Part shown: positions 8,022-17,413 of the stretch, one piece after another
Numbering within the stretch: the stretch's first letter is position 1
How the letters are laid out: the number at the start of each line of letters is the position of its first letter
Assembly: GCF_014841215.1 (NCBI RefSeq)
Contig: NZ_JACYTR010000029.1
Span: forward strand, 1 to 54,848
Reading direction: 5' to 3'
Source of the DNA: Pseudomarimonas arenosa
GTDB taxonomy: Bacteria; Pseudomonadota; Gammaproteobacteria; Xanthomonadales; Xanthomonadaceae
Length of the DNA: 54,848 bases
The notes under the pieces: model-generated
Databases searched by the model: none
What the model was told of the DNA's origin: nothing
Seen by the model: only the letters and a program-made list of their open reading frames with translations
Translations under genes and position numbers: made by a program

Positions 8022-10868
8022 TTAGAACTTCACTTCCGCACGAGCGTAGACAAACCGGCCCGCTGGCAAGTCGTAGTTCGATGCATCGTAACCATTCAGC
8101 GAACACGACAGACAGATCGGCGGCAGCTTGCTGGTGACGTTGTTGACGCCCAGGGTCAGCTGTGTGCCGTCAAACCATGGGGCGCGCCAGCCCAACTGCA
8201 GGTCGTGGTAGCTGGTGGAGCCGATGTGGTTGCGGTTGTTGACCGGGTCTGGGCAAACCGAGAACTGTGTGGCGCGTCCGCAGGTCTCTTCCAGGTCGCT
8301 GATGTGGCGCAGTCGCCAGCCCGCAGTGAAATCACCGTAGCTCCAGTCCAGCGACAGATTCGAGGTCCACTCGGGAATGCCGGAGTCGTTGACCTCGAAG
8401 CCTACGGCTTGAGGCTGCGGCGTGCCCAGGTCGTCAACCGCACGGTAGTCGTTGACGATGGTGTTCTGCCAGCTGACCTTGAGCTGGCCGAGATCGGTTT
8501 CCGGGAGCGTCCAGAAGAAGTCCAGATCATAGCCATCGGTTTCGATTTGACCAAAGTTCTGCAACCGGTTGTTGAAGCTGTCGATCACGCCCGTGCTGGC
8601 ACGCGTAATGCCTTGGCAGAACGGTGAGCTCACGCCGTTCGCGACACACAGGTCAAGCTGGGTCTGTGCGTCCACCGCCTGAATCGCACCTTCAAGCTCG
8701 TGGTTGTAGTAGGTGAACTCGATATCGAACTTCTCCGACCACGCCGAGTTGGTACCGAACTCCGGGCTGAACACAAAGCCCAGTGAGTAGCTGTCAGATG
8801 TTTCTGGCAGCAGGTTCGGATTGCCGCCGGTGGTCACCGAGATCTGCGAATTGGTTTGGGTTGCGCCGGTCGGAACCCCAAACGCGCTGCAGTTGGCCGT
8901 AGGCTGTGAACCGTCGATGCCGATCAAGCACGGGTCATCGATGTCGATATCGTTACGCGCTGCCGAGCCAAACAGCTCGCCAATCGAGGGCGCCCGGAAG
9001 CCTTCCGCGATGCTGCCGCGAAACACGAACTGATCACCAAACTGCCAGCGGAAGCCGAACTTGCCCGTGGTGTCACCGCCCGACGTGCTGTAGTCCGAGT
9101 AGCGCGCCGCGGCGCTCAGGTCGAGCTGGCTACCCTCGTTCGCATACACCGGAATATTGAACTCAGCAAAGTACTCATCGACGTCGTACTTACCGAACGT
9201 GGGCAAGGAAGGCACGCCGTTGTACTCACCGGCGACGGTCAGCGCGTCGGGCAGATAGAAGCCATCCTGCACGCGATGCTCATAGCCGGCTGCAAACGAC
9301 AGTGGGCCTGCTGGCAGCTCGAACAGATCGCCGGTCAGGTTGGCCGAGAACAGTTGCAGATTGTTCTCACTGCGATCACGGACGATAGGCTGGATATAGG
9401 CCAGCATTTCCGGCGTAATGCTGCCGGGGCCGCTGAAGATATCCAGGGGCACGCAGTTTGGATCGGCATTGCAGTTCTCGATGGGGCCCAGGGCCAGAGC
9501 GATACGGCGAATGTTGTAGCTGCCAAAGTTGGTCTGGTCGGCTTCGTTCTTGCTGCGGGCGTAATTCAGATCCCATATAAAGCTGCGATCGCCGAGCTCA
9601 AACGCGCCTTCCAGGCCGGTGGCGAAGTACCAAGTGTCGACATCCTGGAAGAAACGCCGCGGCCCGCCCTCGACCGGGCGGCGGCCGATGAAGATGAGAT
9701 TGGCGCCCGGACCGCTGGAGATCAGATCAAAGCCAAAGGGATTGAACGGATTGCTGGCCGAGATCAAGGCGTTGTCGGCGTAGCTGTTGCCCGAGCCTGG
9801 TCCCAGTGAAATCGGTTCCGGCGCTGCCCGGTTCAGCGATTCGCGCTGGTTGTAGAGGGTACGGACATACCAGCTTACCCCGTTGTCGAAGTAGAAGCGC
9901 GCCTGTCCAAACACGCTCTTTCGCTCGCTCGGTGTTTGCAGCAGGTTGAACTCGGCGAAATTGAAGCGGTTAGCGCCTGTGAATCCGATGAAGTCACCGG
10001 GGTAGCTGGGCCCGCCAGGGAAGAATTGGCCGTTCGGCGTGGTGATGTCCTGCTCAATACCGGTGTTGGGATCAACAAAGATAAAGCGCCCGTTCGGCGT
10101 AAACGAGGAGCCTAGCGCTACGCCCGTGCCGGGCACCGGGAATGCCGCCTGCTCCACTCGATTGGAGTCGATGCCGTCCTGCTCGGTACTGCTGGCCGAC
10201 AGGAAAAAGCTGAAGTTGTCGCCCGCTCCACCGAAGGAGATTTCGCCCGATTTGGTGTCGCCGCCTTCTTCATATTCGCCGTAGTACACCGACGCCTGGG
10301 TGCCCTCGAAAGTACGTCGGGTGATGATATTGACCACACCGGCGATGGCATCAGAACCGTAGATCGAGGACGCACCGTCCTCGAGCACTTCGATGCGTTC
10401 GATGATTGCTACCGGAATGGTATTCAGATCGACCGAGCTCGATACGCCGGAGGCCGAGGACTCATTGACCCAGCGAATGCCATCCACCAGCACCAGCACG
10501 CGCCTGGAGCTGAGATGGCGCAAATCCACCGTTGCCGAACCGGCGCCGACGCCGCTGCCATCCGATGGGAAGCCGAAGTTGCCGCTGGAGTTGAATTTTG
10601 TGTTCAGGGACGAACCGGAGCCCGTCAGCTGCTGGACGATATCGGCGACTGAGGTCAGGCCGGTTTTCTCCAGCTGCTCGCGGGTGATCACCGATACCGG
10701 GGTTTGCCCCTCGATCTCAGCCTTCTTGATGCGTGAACCGGTGACTTCGACCCGATCGAGTCTGGCCGCATCTTCCTGGGCCATGACCGGGGCGGCCAGC
10801 ACGGCAAAGGTGCCGGTGACAAGCGCAGCGCGAATCGCCGCTGCGACTGGTTTGCAGTGTAGCTTCAT
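8022..10868 (-). CDS. TonB-dependent outer-membrane receptor
   Basis: A 948-residue TonB-dependent receptor for energised uptake of a ligand that cannot be named from sequence. It has a signal peptide ending near VLAAPVMAQ, then a plug domain with [27 protein letters not shown] and [14 protein letters not shown], and a long 22-strand-type barrel ending in the aromatic residue F (RAEVKF). The Asn/Ser-rich, roughly 950-residue form with a VTGSRI plug is the class expanded in Xanthomonadales and related groups, often for peptides or carbohydrates. The true start is 10868: TTGGAG, which an earlier TTG start would use as codons, is its Shine-Dalgarno. No TonB/ExbBD, regulator or substrate enzyme is adjacent. 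Confidence 0.93.
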   Translation of the reverse strand: MKLHCKPVAAAIRAALVTGTFAVLAAPVMAQEDAARLDRVEVTGSRIKKAEIEGQTPVSVITREQLEKTGLTSVADIVQQLTGSGSSLNTKFNSSGNFGFPSDGSGVGAGSATVDLRHLSSRRVLVLVDGIRWVNESSASGVSSSVDLNTIPVAIIERIEVLEDGASSIYGSDAIAGVVNIITRRTFEGTQASVYYGEYEEGGDTKSGEISFGGAGDNFSFFLSASSTEQDGIDSNRVEQAAFPVPGTGVALGSSFTPNGRFIFVDPNTGIEQDITTPNGQFFPGGPSYPGDFIGFTGANRFNFAEFNLLQTPSERKSVFGQARFYFDNGVSWYVRTLYNQRESLNRAAPEPISLGPGSGNSYADNALISASNPFNPFGFDLISSGPGANLIFIGRRPVEGGPRRFFQDVDTWYFATGLEGAFELGDRSFIWDLNYARSKNEADQTNFGSYNIRRIALALGPIENCNADPNCVPLDIFSGPGSITPEMLAYIQPIVRDRSENNLQLFSANLTGDLFELPAGPLSFAAGYEHRVQDGFYLPDALTVAGEYNGVPSLPTFGKYDVDEYFAEFNIPVYANEGSQLDLSAAARYSDYSTSGGDTTGKFGFRWQFGDQFVFRGSIAEGFRAPSIGELFGSAARNDIDIDDPCLIGIDGSQPTANCSAFGVPTGATQTNSQISVTTGGNPNLLPETSDSYSLGFVFSPEFGTNSAWSEKFDIEFTYYNHELEGAIQAVDAQTQLDLCVANGVSSPFCQGITRASTGVIDSFNNRLQNFGQIETDGYDLDFFWTLPETDLGQLKVSWQNTIVNDYRAVDDLGTPQPQAVGFEVNDSGIPEWTSNLSLDWSYGDFTAGWRLRHISDLEETCGRATQFSVCPDPVNNRNHIGSTSYHDLQLGWRAPWFDGTQLTLGVNNVTSKLPPICLSCSLNGYDASNYDLPAGRFVYARAEVKF

Positions 10869-11168
10869 ACTGAACTCCAAGCAGAACCAAAAGAAAGTTG
10901 CTCTCCCTATACCGACGATTCCCCCGTCGGCGGCGCGAAGCGCCCCCCGCGTTTTAACGGGTTGTTGAGGATTTGTACACAGAAGGTTTACGCAAAACGG
11001 TGGAACAGGCCGCTCAGACTGAATCTGACCTAAATTTGCGCTGAACGATGCGTTTGGTGCAGTGCAGCGAAACGGCGTGCGGGCGCCAAGGCTGCAGGAT
11101 GGAGCCCTGTGCTACTGAACTATCCGGTCGGAGGCGAGCGGTTTCGCCCTCAGTCCAGTGCTTACGCC
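10869..11168. other. Intergenic region upstream of the TonB-dependent receptor
   Basis: About 300 bp between the receptor start and the 3' end of the next minus-strand gene. It should contain the receptor promoter. A GC-rich inverted pair, CCGACG/CGTCGG, lies near 10911-10930 in the transcribed leader. I see no riboswitch I can name and no supported gene. Confidence 0.35.
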
Positions 11169-13934
11169 TTAGGGCATCGCGTAGCGTTCGATACCGGTCT
11201 TGCCATCAAAAATCCATAGCTCGCTGCTGCCGCTACCCGGGACCAGATAGACGCTGCGCAGCGGATGCGGCGGACTGAAGCGGAACAGGGCGTTTCCGTG
11301 ACTATCAGTCACGACTACGGAGTTCGGGTGGCCGTGCTTGCTCGCCGAGTCTGGATGGCGAGTGACGAAGGCCAGGCGTTGCCGATCAAAGGCCACATCG
11401 CCGGCCCAGCTGACCAGGCCGGAGGGCGCCGGCCAGGTCACCTGGGCATCGCCATTGGCCGCGTAAACGGTCACCAGCGGCGGGTGAGTCCTCGGGTCGA
11501 GGGCGGAGGCCGAGCTGGCACCCGAGACAATGGCAATTGAGCCATCGGGCGCCGTGCCTGCCGGACCCGGGATATCCAGCCACTGCTCGTCGGCGGTTCG
11601 GTCGATTTGCCGTAGCACGCTGCCGTCGGGGTCGACCAAGTAGGCATTGCGGAAACCAAGCACCCATCGGTTGGTGCTGCCCGGTTGGCTGTACCAGCCC
11701 TGCGAGACTTCATCCTCAAGGGGGACCGCTGCGATGCCGACTCGCTGGCAATCACGATCGAAGTGGACAAAACCATTGCGTGGCCTGGATGGCTGCGCCT
11801 GCCGGCTGAGATAGATCTCGCCGGCGTCGGTGACGGTCATTGATGGCAGTGACAGTGCCGAAGCGAAGTCGCTGACATCGGGGCGACAGGTGCGAAGCCA
11901 CTGCCCCTGCGGGTCGAAGACATGCACGCTGCCGCTGCGTTGGTCTGCCGCGTAGATGCGTTGATCGGCATCCAGCTGGAGCGCTGCGATCTGGTCCAAT
12001 CCAGCCGCGTCCGGGCGCCGTCCCAGCACCCGATCGACCACGCCCTTGTCATCCAGACGCAGCAGAGACTCGCCGTCACTGGTCCAGCGACTTCCGTCGG
12101 CAGCCTGCTTCAGGTTTCCGCGCGGGCTGAAGCGACGGCCATCGGAGAATTTCGGCGTCCACGCCGCGATGACCCGCCCGTCGAGGGCCATGTCGACCAT
12201 GCTCGGACTGCCGTCGAAGTCGTATACGATGACGCCGCCGTCGCGATTGGCCTCCAGTCCGGCCAGATAATTCGGTGTCCGGCCCCAGCTCTGGCGCAGA
12301 TCCACGGAGTCCACATGCAGTCCGTTCTGATCATAGCGTTTGAGTGCCTTGGAGACGCCCTCCAGCACCACAACATCAGCCTCCGTGGTGACCGCGACGT
12401 CTTGTGGACTGAACAGCTGGGTTGGATCCTGATAGCTCTGGGCGATCGTCCAGCGTGGCAGGCCGTCGGGACCGAAGGCACTGAGGCCAGCCTTGCGACT
12501 GCCGTCCAAGGGCTCGTTGATGAGCGCGACGAATCCCCCGTCGCCCCAGCGGTGCAGCGATTCGATAGCCGCGGCGTTGAACTCAGCAATCGGCTCAATC
12601 AGGCCTTGTTGAGCGTCGACCCACGCGGCGGACGAGCGTTTGCCGATGCCATACTCCGAGCGAACCCATAGCCAGCGGTTACCGCTGATCCAGGTCAGAT
12701 GGTGCCTGGCCTCGCTGCTCTCGGTTGTGATAGCCGCGGGCGTCCACTGGCCAAGCAAGCCGCCATGCTGATCGATGAAGACCAGATCGATTTCGTGCGG
12801 GCAGTCGCACTGCCGCAGGAAACCCAACCTCTGTTTGTCGTCGATGTCAAACGCGATCACCCGGCGTATTGGCGACGGCCTGCGTTCGCCCTGGAGCAGT
12901 TCAATCCGGCCCAGATGCTGAAGCGCCTGTTCCTGGACGGCGACACCCTGCGTGTCCGGGGCGCTGTCCGCAAAGCCGAGATCGGCGGCCCGAGCGACCT
13001 CCTCAACGCGCCAGCCGCCAGCGCTTTCCGAGCTGGGTGTCACTTGATAGCTGATCAGCATCGCTTGGCTGACCGCACGAAGGGTGAACCGAGGCGGCGC
13101 AGATGCGGTGTTCAGGATCGCACCGTGTTGCCTTATCCGCTGCAGCAGTTTGCGCTGCGCGTGGGTATCGCCGGGTGCTGTGTAGTCGTCGCTGAAATCG
13201 ATGCTCCAGACGGGCTTGCCGTCCAGGTCCACCAGGCTGAAACGGGCGCCAAACTGTTTGGCTTCGGCGTCGGCCCGATACCAGTGAATCAGGGTCAATG
13301 GCGTGCCCGGCAGCGCCTGCGCATCGAAGATGAAAGGTGTCAGCTGCGCATCCTGCATCAGCTGTTTGGGTCGAATCTGGCCGATCCGCTCGCCGCTGCT
13401 TAGCCTATAGATCCACCATGACTCGGCGCCGGCGTTGCGGTCGCTGTCGGCGATCCGAATGACCAGGCGGTCATTGTCAGCATCGACAAACAGCCCCGCG
13501 CCCTTGGGGTCACCCAGGGTGTGCAGAAATCGGCTGGGTTCACGGGCACTGCGGTGGTCAGCAACGGTCTGTCCCTTGTGGTCGATGATGGCCACGATGA
13601 ATTGGCCGAGATCGCGATACGCGGCATCCAGCCCGTTGCTGTAACCAAAGCCGGCGACCATGCCCCGGTCGGTCACTGCGGCGGATCGCAGCGTATACGG
13701 TAGGGTCTGGCTCCACAGCCGTTGACCTCGGTGGAGCAGTTGGTAACTCGCAGAGCCGGCGCCATTGCGCGTGCTTGGATCGATCCTGACGACGTAGTCG
13801 CCGGATGCCGAGGCATAGTGCGTGGGCGACAGGTCCGGGATGCTGATATCACTGGCGCTCGCCGTCAGCGACAGCAGAAGCAGAAATAGCCAGCAGCACA
13901 GCTGACCGCACACGGTGGCCAAGGCCGGAAACAT
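11169..13934 (-). CDS. Exported NHL-like beta-propeller protein of unknown function
   Basis: A 921-residue exported protein. The start at 13934 follows AAGGAG at ideal spacing and begins a hydrophobic signal peptide (MFPALATVCGQLCCWLFLLL); an earlier in-frame start lacks these. The body is built of repeated strand motifs of NHL/six-bladed propeller type, such as RIYAADQRSGSVHVFDPQG and GEIYLSRQAQ. It has no catalytic motif that I recognise and no heme site. It may bind protein or carbohydrate in the periplasm or at the cell surface, by analogy with propellers. It is a single gene with no clear operon partner. Unlike three other exported proteins in this window it lacks the GFE tail and ends in ERYAMP. 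Confidence 0.75.
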   Translation of the reverse strand: MFPALATVCGQLCCWLFLLLLSLTASASDISIPDLSPTHYASASGDYVVRIDPSTRNGAGSASYQLLHRGQRLWSQTLPYTLRSAAVTDRGMVAGFGYSNGLDAAYRDLGQFIVAIIDHKGQTVADHRSAREPSRFLHTLGDPKGAGLFVDADNDRLVIRIADSDRNAGAESWWIYRLSSGERIGQIRPKQLMQDAQLTPFIFDAQALPGTPLTLIHWYRADAEAKQFGARFSLVDLDGKPVWSIDFSDDYTAPGDTHAQRKLLQRIRQHGAILNTASAPPRFTLRAVSQAMLISYQVTPSSESAGGWRVEEVARAADLGFADSAPDTQGVAVQEQALQHLGRIELLQGERRPSPIRRVIAFDIDDKQRLGFLRQCDCPHEIDLVFIDQHGGLLGQWTPAAITTESSEARHHLTWISGNRWLWVRSEYGIGKRSSAAWVDAQQGLIEPIAEFNAAAIESLHRWGDGGFVALINEPLDGSRKAGLSAFGPDGLPRWTIAQSYQDPTQLFSPQDVAVTTEADVVVLEGVSKALKRYDQNGLHVDSVDLRQSWGRTPNYLAGLEANRDGGVIVYDFDGSPSMVDMALDGRVIAAWTPKFSDGRRFSPRGNLKQAADGSRWTSDGESLLRLDDKGVVDRVLGRRPDAAGLDQIAALQLDADQRIYAADQRSGSVHVFDPQGQWLRTCRPDVSDFASALSLPSMTVTDAGEIYLSRQAQPSRPRNGFVHFDRDCQRVGIAAVPLEDEVSQGWYSQPGSTNRWVLGFRNAYLVDPDGSVLRQIDRTADEQWLDIPGPAGTAPDGSIAIVSGASSASALDPRTHPPLVTVYAANGDAQVTWPAPSGLVSWAGDVAFDRQRLAFVTRHPDSASKHGHPNSVVVTDSHGNALFRFSPPHPLRSVYLVPGSGSSELWIFDGKTGIERYAMP

Positions 13935-14130
13935 GCGGTTCTCCTTGATCGGTCCAAGCCTGGCTGCATGCAAGCAGTCGAGCATAGCCCAGGTTTCGAG
14001 CAGGCCGCAGGTTCAGCCTCACGGGTGCGTGGCCTGCGCGTCGGCCGAGTGGCGAGACCGGCCTTGGCAAGCGCATCGGGGGCGTTCTGACGGCTGCTAA
14101 GAGTTCAGGGTGGACGCGTTCAGGCTTCCC

Positions 14131-14166
14131 AAAAGCACCAAGCCTTCGCATGGCGAAGGCTTGGTG
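14131..14166 (-). terminator. Rho-independent terminator of the 21-codon ORF
   Basis: A perfect 14-bp stem, CACCAAGCCTTCGC with its exact complement, closes a 3-nt loop (14150-14152). Read leftward it is followed by CTTTT. It begins 22 bp past the stop of the small ORF at 14189-14254, on the same strand. Confidence 0.85.
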
Positions 14167-14188
14167 GGTGAAACTATATGTCGGCGGC

Positions 14189-14254
14189 TTAGCGGCCGAG
14201 GCAAACAGCCGAACGCAGGCGGCGGGCGCGACGGCGATGACGGGCGCGTTTCAT
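14189..14254 (-). CDS. 21-residue Arg-rich peptide (unlisted small ORF)
   Basis: A short ORF of 21 residues starting MKRARHRRRARRLRS and ending in CLGR. Half of the first 14 residues are arginine. It is supported by an AGGAG Shine-Dalgarno six bases before ATG, a clean TAA stop, and a strong Rho-independent terminator just downstream, so it looks like a complete transcription unit. It could be a small nucleic-acid- or ribosome-binding peptide, or a translated leader of a small RNA; I do not recognise a named family. The next gene upstream on this strand ends at 14388, so it could also be made by read-through from that gene. Confidence 0.6.
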   Translation of the reverse strand: MKRARHRRRARRLRSAVCLGR

Positions 14255-14387
14255 GATGTACTCCTGAGTGGATGGGGACCGCCTAGGATCTCATGTCTGG
14301 GCCGAGCATGCGACTGTTGCTGAATGCGGCGGGGTCGCGGTGCCGACCTGCGGACCCACGACCCGCCCCCGGAAGGCGCGTGCTCGG

Positions 14388-15215
14388 TCACTCTCTCGGC
14401 TCACCGTGCCGATTCACGGTGATCGAACGACCGGGCGGATACGACAGGCGCACCCAATGTTCGATGCCGCGGAACTCGTAGCTGACGTCCCAATAGCTGG
14501 GGCGTCCGCGATGGTCGTCACGGCAGCGCACCATGCCACGTTCATAGCCGCGCTGGTCGTCATAGCGCTCATAGCGCTGATCGTCGCGGCCGGCCCGGCT
14601 GCCGATGGCGGCGCCCACCGCGGCGCCACCGACGGTGGCCGCCGTCTGGCCGCGCCCATCGCCAATCTGATGGCCGATGATGCCGCCGATGATGGCTCCG
14701 GCCACGGCGCCGCCGACATTGGCTTTGTCGCGGCGGCGGTAGTCGCTGCCACGGTCATCGTGCCAGCAGTGGCGACCACGGTGCTCAAACACGGCTCGCA
14801 CCGAGGTGACTTCCGCCTCGTACAGGCGCTCATTCGGGCGTCGGCGGTAGGCGTAATCGTCCTGGGTGGGCGGTAGCCCCCGGTAGCCGCGATCGCGTTC
14901 CTGGTACAGCGGACGCGCGGAAGAAATGCGGTCGTTCAGGCCAAACTGGCGCATCGAGGGGTAGTTGTCGGCGCGCAACACTTCGCAGCGGCCCTTGAAG
15001 TAGTTGTGCTCACACACTTCCCAGGTGCCGCGCTCGATCACAATCGAGCTGACATCGTCATTGAAACGGATCTGGTCGAAGTCGACGATGGGCTCATGGG
15101 CGGTGAAGCGATCGCCGCGGAAATCATCATGCTTGTAAAAGGTGATCTGGCTGAAGCCCGGTGCCGCGAACAGCAGGGTGGCGACACCGAAGAGCAGGCG
15201 GGGCAGGCTGTGCAT
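14388..15215 (-). CDS. Exported beta/gamma-crystallin and glycine-zipper protein
   Basis: A 275-residue envelope protein. A signal peptide covers about 1-22. Residues about 24-105 have beta/gamma-crystallin character (ITFYKHDDFRGDRFTA, then WEVCEHNYFKGRCEVL), a fold that often binds calcium. An Arg/Tyr-rich linker follows. Residues about 167-207 form a two-part glycine zipper (VGGAVAGAIIGGIIG, VGGAAVGAAIGSRAG), as in Rick_17kDa/OmpA-like surface proteins, able to insert in or pack at a membrane. The start at 15215 is chosen because it begins the signal peptide, with GAGG upstream; the longer frame is not signal-like. The combination suggests a stress or calcium-responsive envelope protein, which is inference. 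Confidence 0.78.
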   Translation of the reverse strand: MHSLPRLLFGVATLLFAAPGFSQITFYKHDDFRGDRFTAHEPIVDFDQIRFNDDVSSIVIERGTWEVCEHNYFKGRCEVLRADNYPSMRQFGLNDRISSARPLYQERDRGYRGLPPTQDDYAYRRRPNERLYEAEVTSVRAVFEHRGRHCWHDDRGSDYRRRDKANVGGAVAGAIIGGIIGHQIGDGRGQTAATVGGAAVGAAIGSRAGRDDQRYERYDDQRGYERGMVRCRDDHRGRPSYWDVSYEFRGIEHWVRLSYPPGRSITVNRHGEPRE

Positions 15216-15447
15216 GGGGCAAATCCTCGCGTCGAATGGCATCAGTTTGCACGCCCTACCTGTACGAATCTCGACTGAGCAGGACGGCTCATTCAGCTGT
15301 TGCAGAGCGTATTCATGGCCGCGAACCGGTCGCAGCGCCCGTTCAAAGGCGGCAGTTGGAACTCGATGAGCCCTAGTGTTCGCGGCATACTCGCTTGGGA
15401 GCGTGATTTGCTCAACGCCCATCGCCAGCGAAAGACCAAGTCAGACC

Positions 15448-16125
15448 ATGACCATGATTCGTGTGCATCACCTGAACAATTCACGCTCGCAGCGCATCCT
15501 TTGGTTGCTGGAAGAGCTGGGTCTTGAGTATGAAGTGAGGCGCTATCAGCGCGATGCCAGGACCATGCTGGCGCCGGAGTCCTTGAAGAAGCTGCATCCG
15601 CTGGGCAAGTCGCCGTTGCTGGAGGTGGATGGCGAAGTGCTGGTTGAGTCGGGGGCGATTGTCGAGTATCTGGTCGATCGCTTCGATACTGATCGGCGCC
15701 TGTCGCCGGCACACGATAGCGCCAGCCGCGTCCGCTTTAACTATTGGCTTCACTATGCCGAAGGCTCGGCGATGCCGCCGCTGCTGCTCAGTCTGGTCTT
15801 CAATAAGGTCAAGACCAGTCCGATGCCGTTCTTCGTCAAGCCGATCGCCCGTGGTATTGCCGACAAGGTGATGAGCACCTTTGTCAGTCCACAGCTGAAG
15901 CTCCACTTCGACTATCTGGAGTCCGAACTGGGCAAGCAGGCCTGGTTTGCCGGCGAGGCTTTCAGCGCCGCCGATATCCAGATGAGCTTCCCGATCGAAG
16001 CGGCCGCCGCGCGGCTTGGCTTCGATCGGCGGCCCAATCTGCAACGCTATCTCAATGCCATTCAGGCACGGCCAGCCTATCAGCGTGCGCTGACCCAGGG
16101 CGGGCCGTATCAGTTGCTGAGTTGA
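15448..16125 (+). CDS. Glutathione S-transferase family protein
   Basis: About 225 residues, cytosolic. The N-terminal thioredoxin-like half has HHLNNSRSQRILWLLEELGL, with a serine at the position that activates glutathione in many bacterial GSTs, followed by KLHPLGKSPLLEVDG, which contains the conserved cis-Pro region, and ESGAIVEYL. The C-terminal helical half has AAARLGFDRRPNLQRYLNAI. It would conjugate glutathione to electrophiles or reduce peroxides; the substrate is unknown. The start may be 15448 or 15454 (MTMIRV); both lack a strong Shine-Dalgarno. It is a single gene and points the same way as the operon at 16250. Confidence 0.9.
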   Translation: MTMIRVHHLNNSRSQRILWLLEELGLEYEVRRYQRDARTMLAPESLKKLHPLGKSPLLEVDGEVLVESGAIVEYLVDRFDTDRRLSPAHDSASRVRFNYWLHYAEGSAMPPLLLSLVFNKVKTSPMPFFVKPIARGIADKVMSTFVSPQLKLHFDYLESELGKQAWFAGEAFSAADIQMSFPIEAAAARLGFDRRPNLQRYLNAIQARPAYQRALTQGGPYQLLS

Positions 16126-16249
16126 GCTTGCAGCGGGCGGCCGCAGAGCTGCTGGACGCAGTTCCCTCCCGGCCAGGCCACTGGCACGCTTCTGGGCAAT
16201 GGAATAACTGCTTACACTGGCGGCGGTCTGCGATAGTCGGAATCTGCCC

Positions 16250-16807
16250 ATGTCCACATCTCCGTATCACCTGGAGCAACTGCTGGAGTTTCTTCGCGAA
16301 GCCCCGGTGGCCGGTGTGCTCAATCCGGCCGTCGCGAAGAGCCGCGGGCATGCGCTCGAGCAGGTGCAAGGTGAGCTAAGTCCGGACGAACGAGCGGACA
16401 TTCGGCGGATCGACGTTGACGAGGTCTGCCGACGCCTGCACAAGATCGAAGACAGCAGCGTTCGGCCGGAAGTGATCGACCTCTACAACAAACGTCTGAA
16501 GTCGGCCCTGACCGACTACATCGCCTGGGTGAGAGACTCGACATCGTTTCGTTCGGTGGGTGGAGACCGGGTCAAGCCGGGCAAGCGCAACGGCTACAGC
16601 TCCGTTGAACAGGCCGAAGAGGTGCGCGCACTGGAGGAGACCTCGCTGACCACTAGCGAATGGGCCTCGGGTCTGTTGTCGATCCCGATACGTGAGGATC
16701 TCTCGGTATTCGTACATAACCTGCCGCTTGACTTGAATGCCGAAGAGGCAAGCAGAATTGCGCGGGTGATTGAAGCCCTGGCGCGCGACCGGGTGCGCGG
16801 CACATGA
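16250..16807 (+). CDS. Unknown soluble protein, first gene of desaturase operon
   Basis: A 185-residue hydrophilic protein, MSTSPYHLEQLLEFLREAP onward, with no signal peptide or membrane segment. I do not recognise the family. It is Glu/Arg-rich and predicted mostly helical, with a possible strand segment LSVFVHNLPLDL near the C-terminus. Its TGA overlaps the next ATG (ATGA at 16804), so translation is coupled to the membrane protein at 16804, and the desaturase follows 10 bp after that. The coupling suggests that all three work together in membrane lipid adjustment, or that the first two are regulators of it; this is inference. Confidence 0.75.
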   Translation: MSTSPYHLEQLLEFLREAPVAGVLNPAVAKSRGHALEQVQGELSPDERADIRRIDVDEVCRRLHKIEDSSVRPEVIDLYNKRLKSALTDYIAWVRDSTSFRSVGGDRVKPGKRNGYSSVEQAEEVRALEETSLTTSEWASGLLSIPIREDLSVFVHNLPLDLNAEEASRIARVIEALARDRVRGT

Positions 16808-17403
16808 TTCGTACCGACCGCCGACTGCTGGTTGCGCCGATGGCCATTTTTGGCGTTGGCGGCGTGGTCTTGCTGTTGGTCTTCCTGCTTTACGATGGCA
16901 GTGGGCCGGTGCACGAGAATCTGCTCCCTGAGCTGATCGGGTTCTGTATCGAAGGCTTCTTCCTGGTCGGCTTGCTGACCTTGATTCAAGAGTCACGCGA
17001 GCGGGTGCGGCGGCAGGAGCTATGGCAAAGCCTGCGTGGTTCGTTGCGCGGCATCCTGTCCAATCTGGATATCGCCATGCTGCCGCCCAATGCCGAGCCG
17101 ACACCCACCGCGCGCCTGGAGCGTGACACCAGCATGGTGCCGCGTTTCATGCGCGAGATGCAGTCGGTGCAGATCGAATTGCCGAGCATGCTGGCACTCA
17201 AGCGGGAGAGTATCGAAGCGCTTTCGCTGATGCGCGATCTGGTGCCGGTTGCCGCCCAGCTCAGCGCCGGCCATATGCGCTGGTGGATCGCCATCGTCGA
17301 CAGCATGCGGCAGATTTCCACCACGCGCAGCCGGGAAGAATTCGAGCAGCACACTTATCGGCTTCTGGAGAATATCCAGGAGTTCGATCGTCTGGGCTAT
17401 TGA
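16804..17403 (+). CDS. Unknown two-span membrane protein, desaturase operon
   Basis: 199 residues. Two hydrophobic segments at about 9-29 and 43-61 (VAPMAIFGVGGVVLLLVFLL and ELIGFCIEGFFLVGLLTLI) are followed by a long helical cytoplasmic part. The start overlaps the preceding stop by 4 bp. I do not recognise a named family. The topology (short membrane anchor, soluble helical tail) would suit a sensor or an assembly partner. It lies 10 bp before the desaturase start, so co-transcription is near certain. Confidence 0.75.
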   Translation: MIRTDRRLLVAPMAIFGVGGVVLLLVFLLYDGSGPVHENLLPELIGFCIEGFFLVGLLTLIQESRERVRRQELWQSLRGSLRGILSNLDIAMLPPNAEPTPTARLERDTSMVPRFMREMQSVQIELPSMLALKRESIEALSLMRDLVPVAAQLSAGHMRWWIAIVDSMRQISTTRSREEFEQHTYRLLENIQEFDRLGY

Positions 17404-17413
17404 GCGGTGGGCA

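Noticed and set aside
15481-16257. 258-codon minus-strand frame opposite the GST gene
   Set aside because: Antisense shadow of a clear GST; no start signal or motif.
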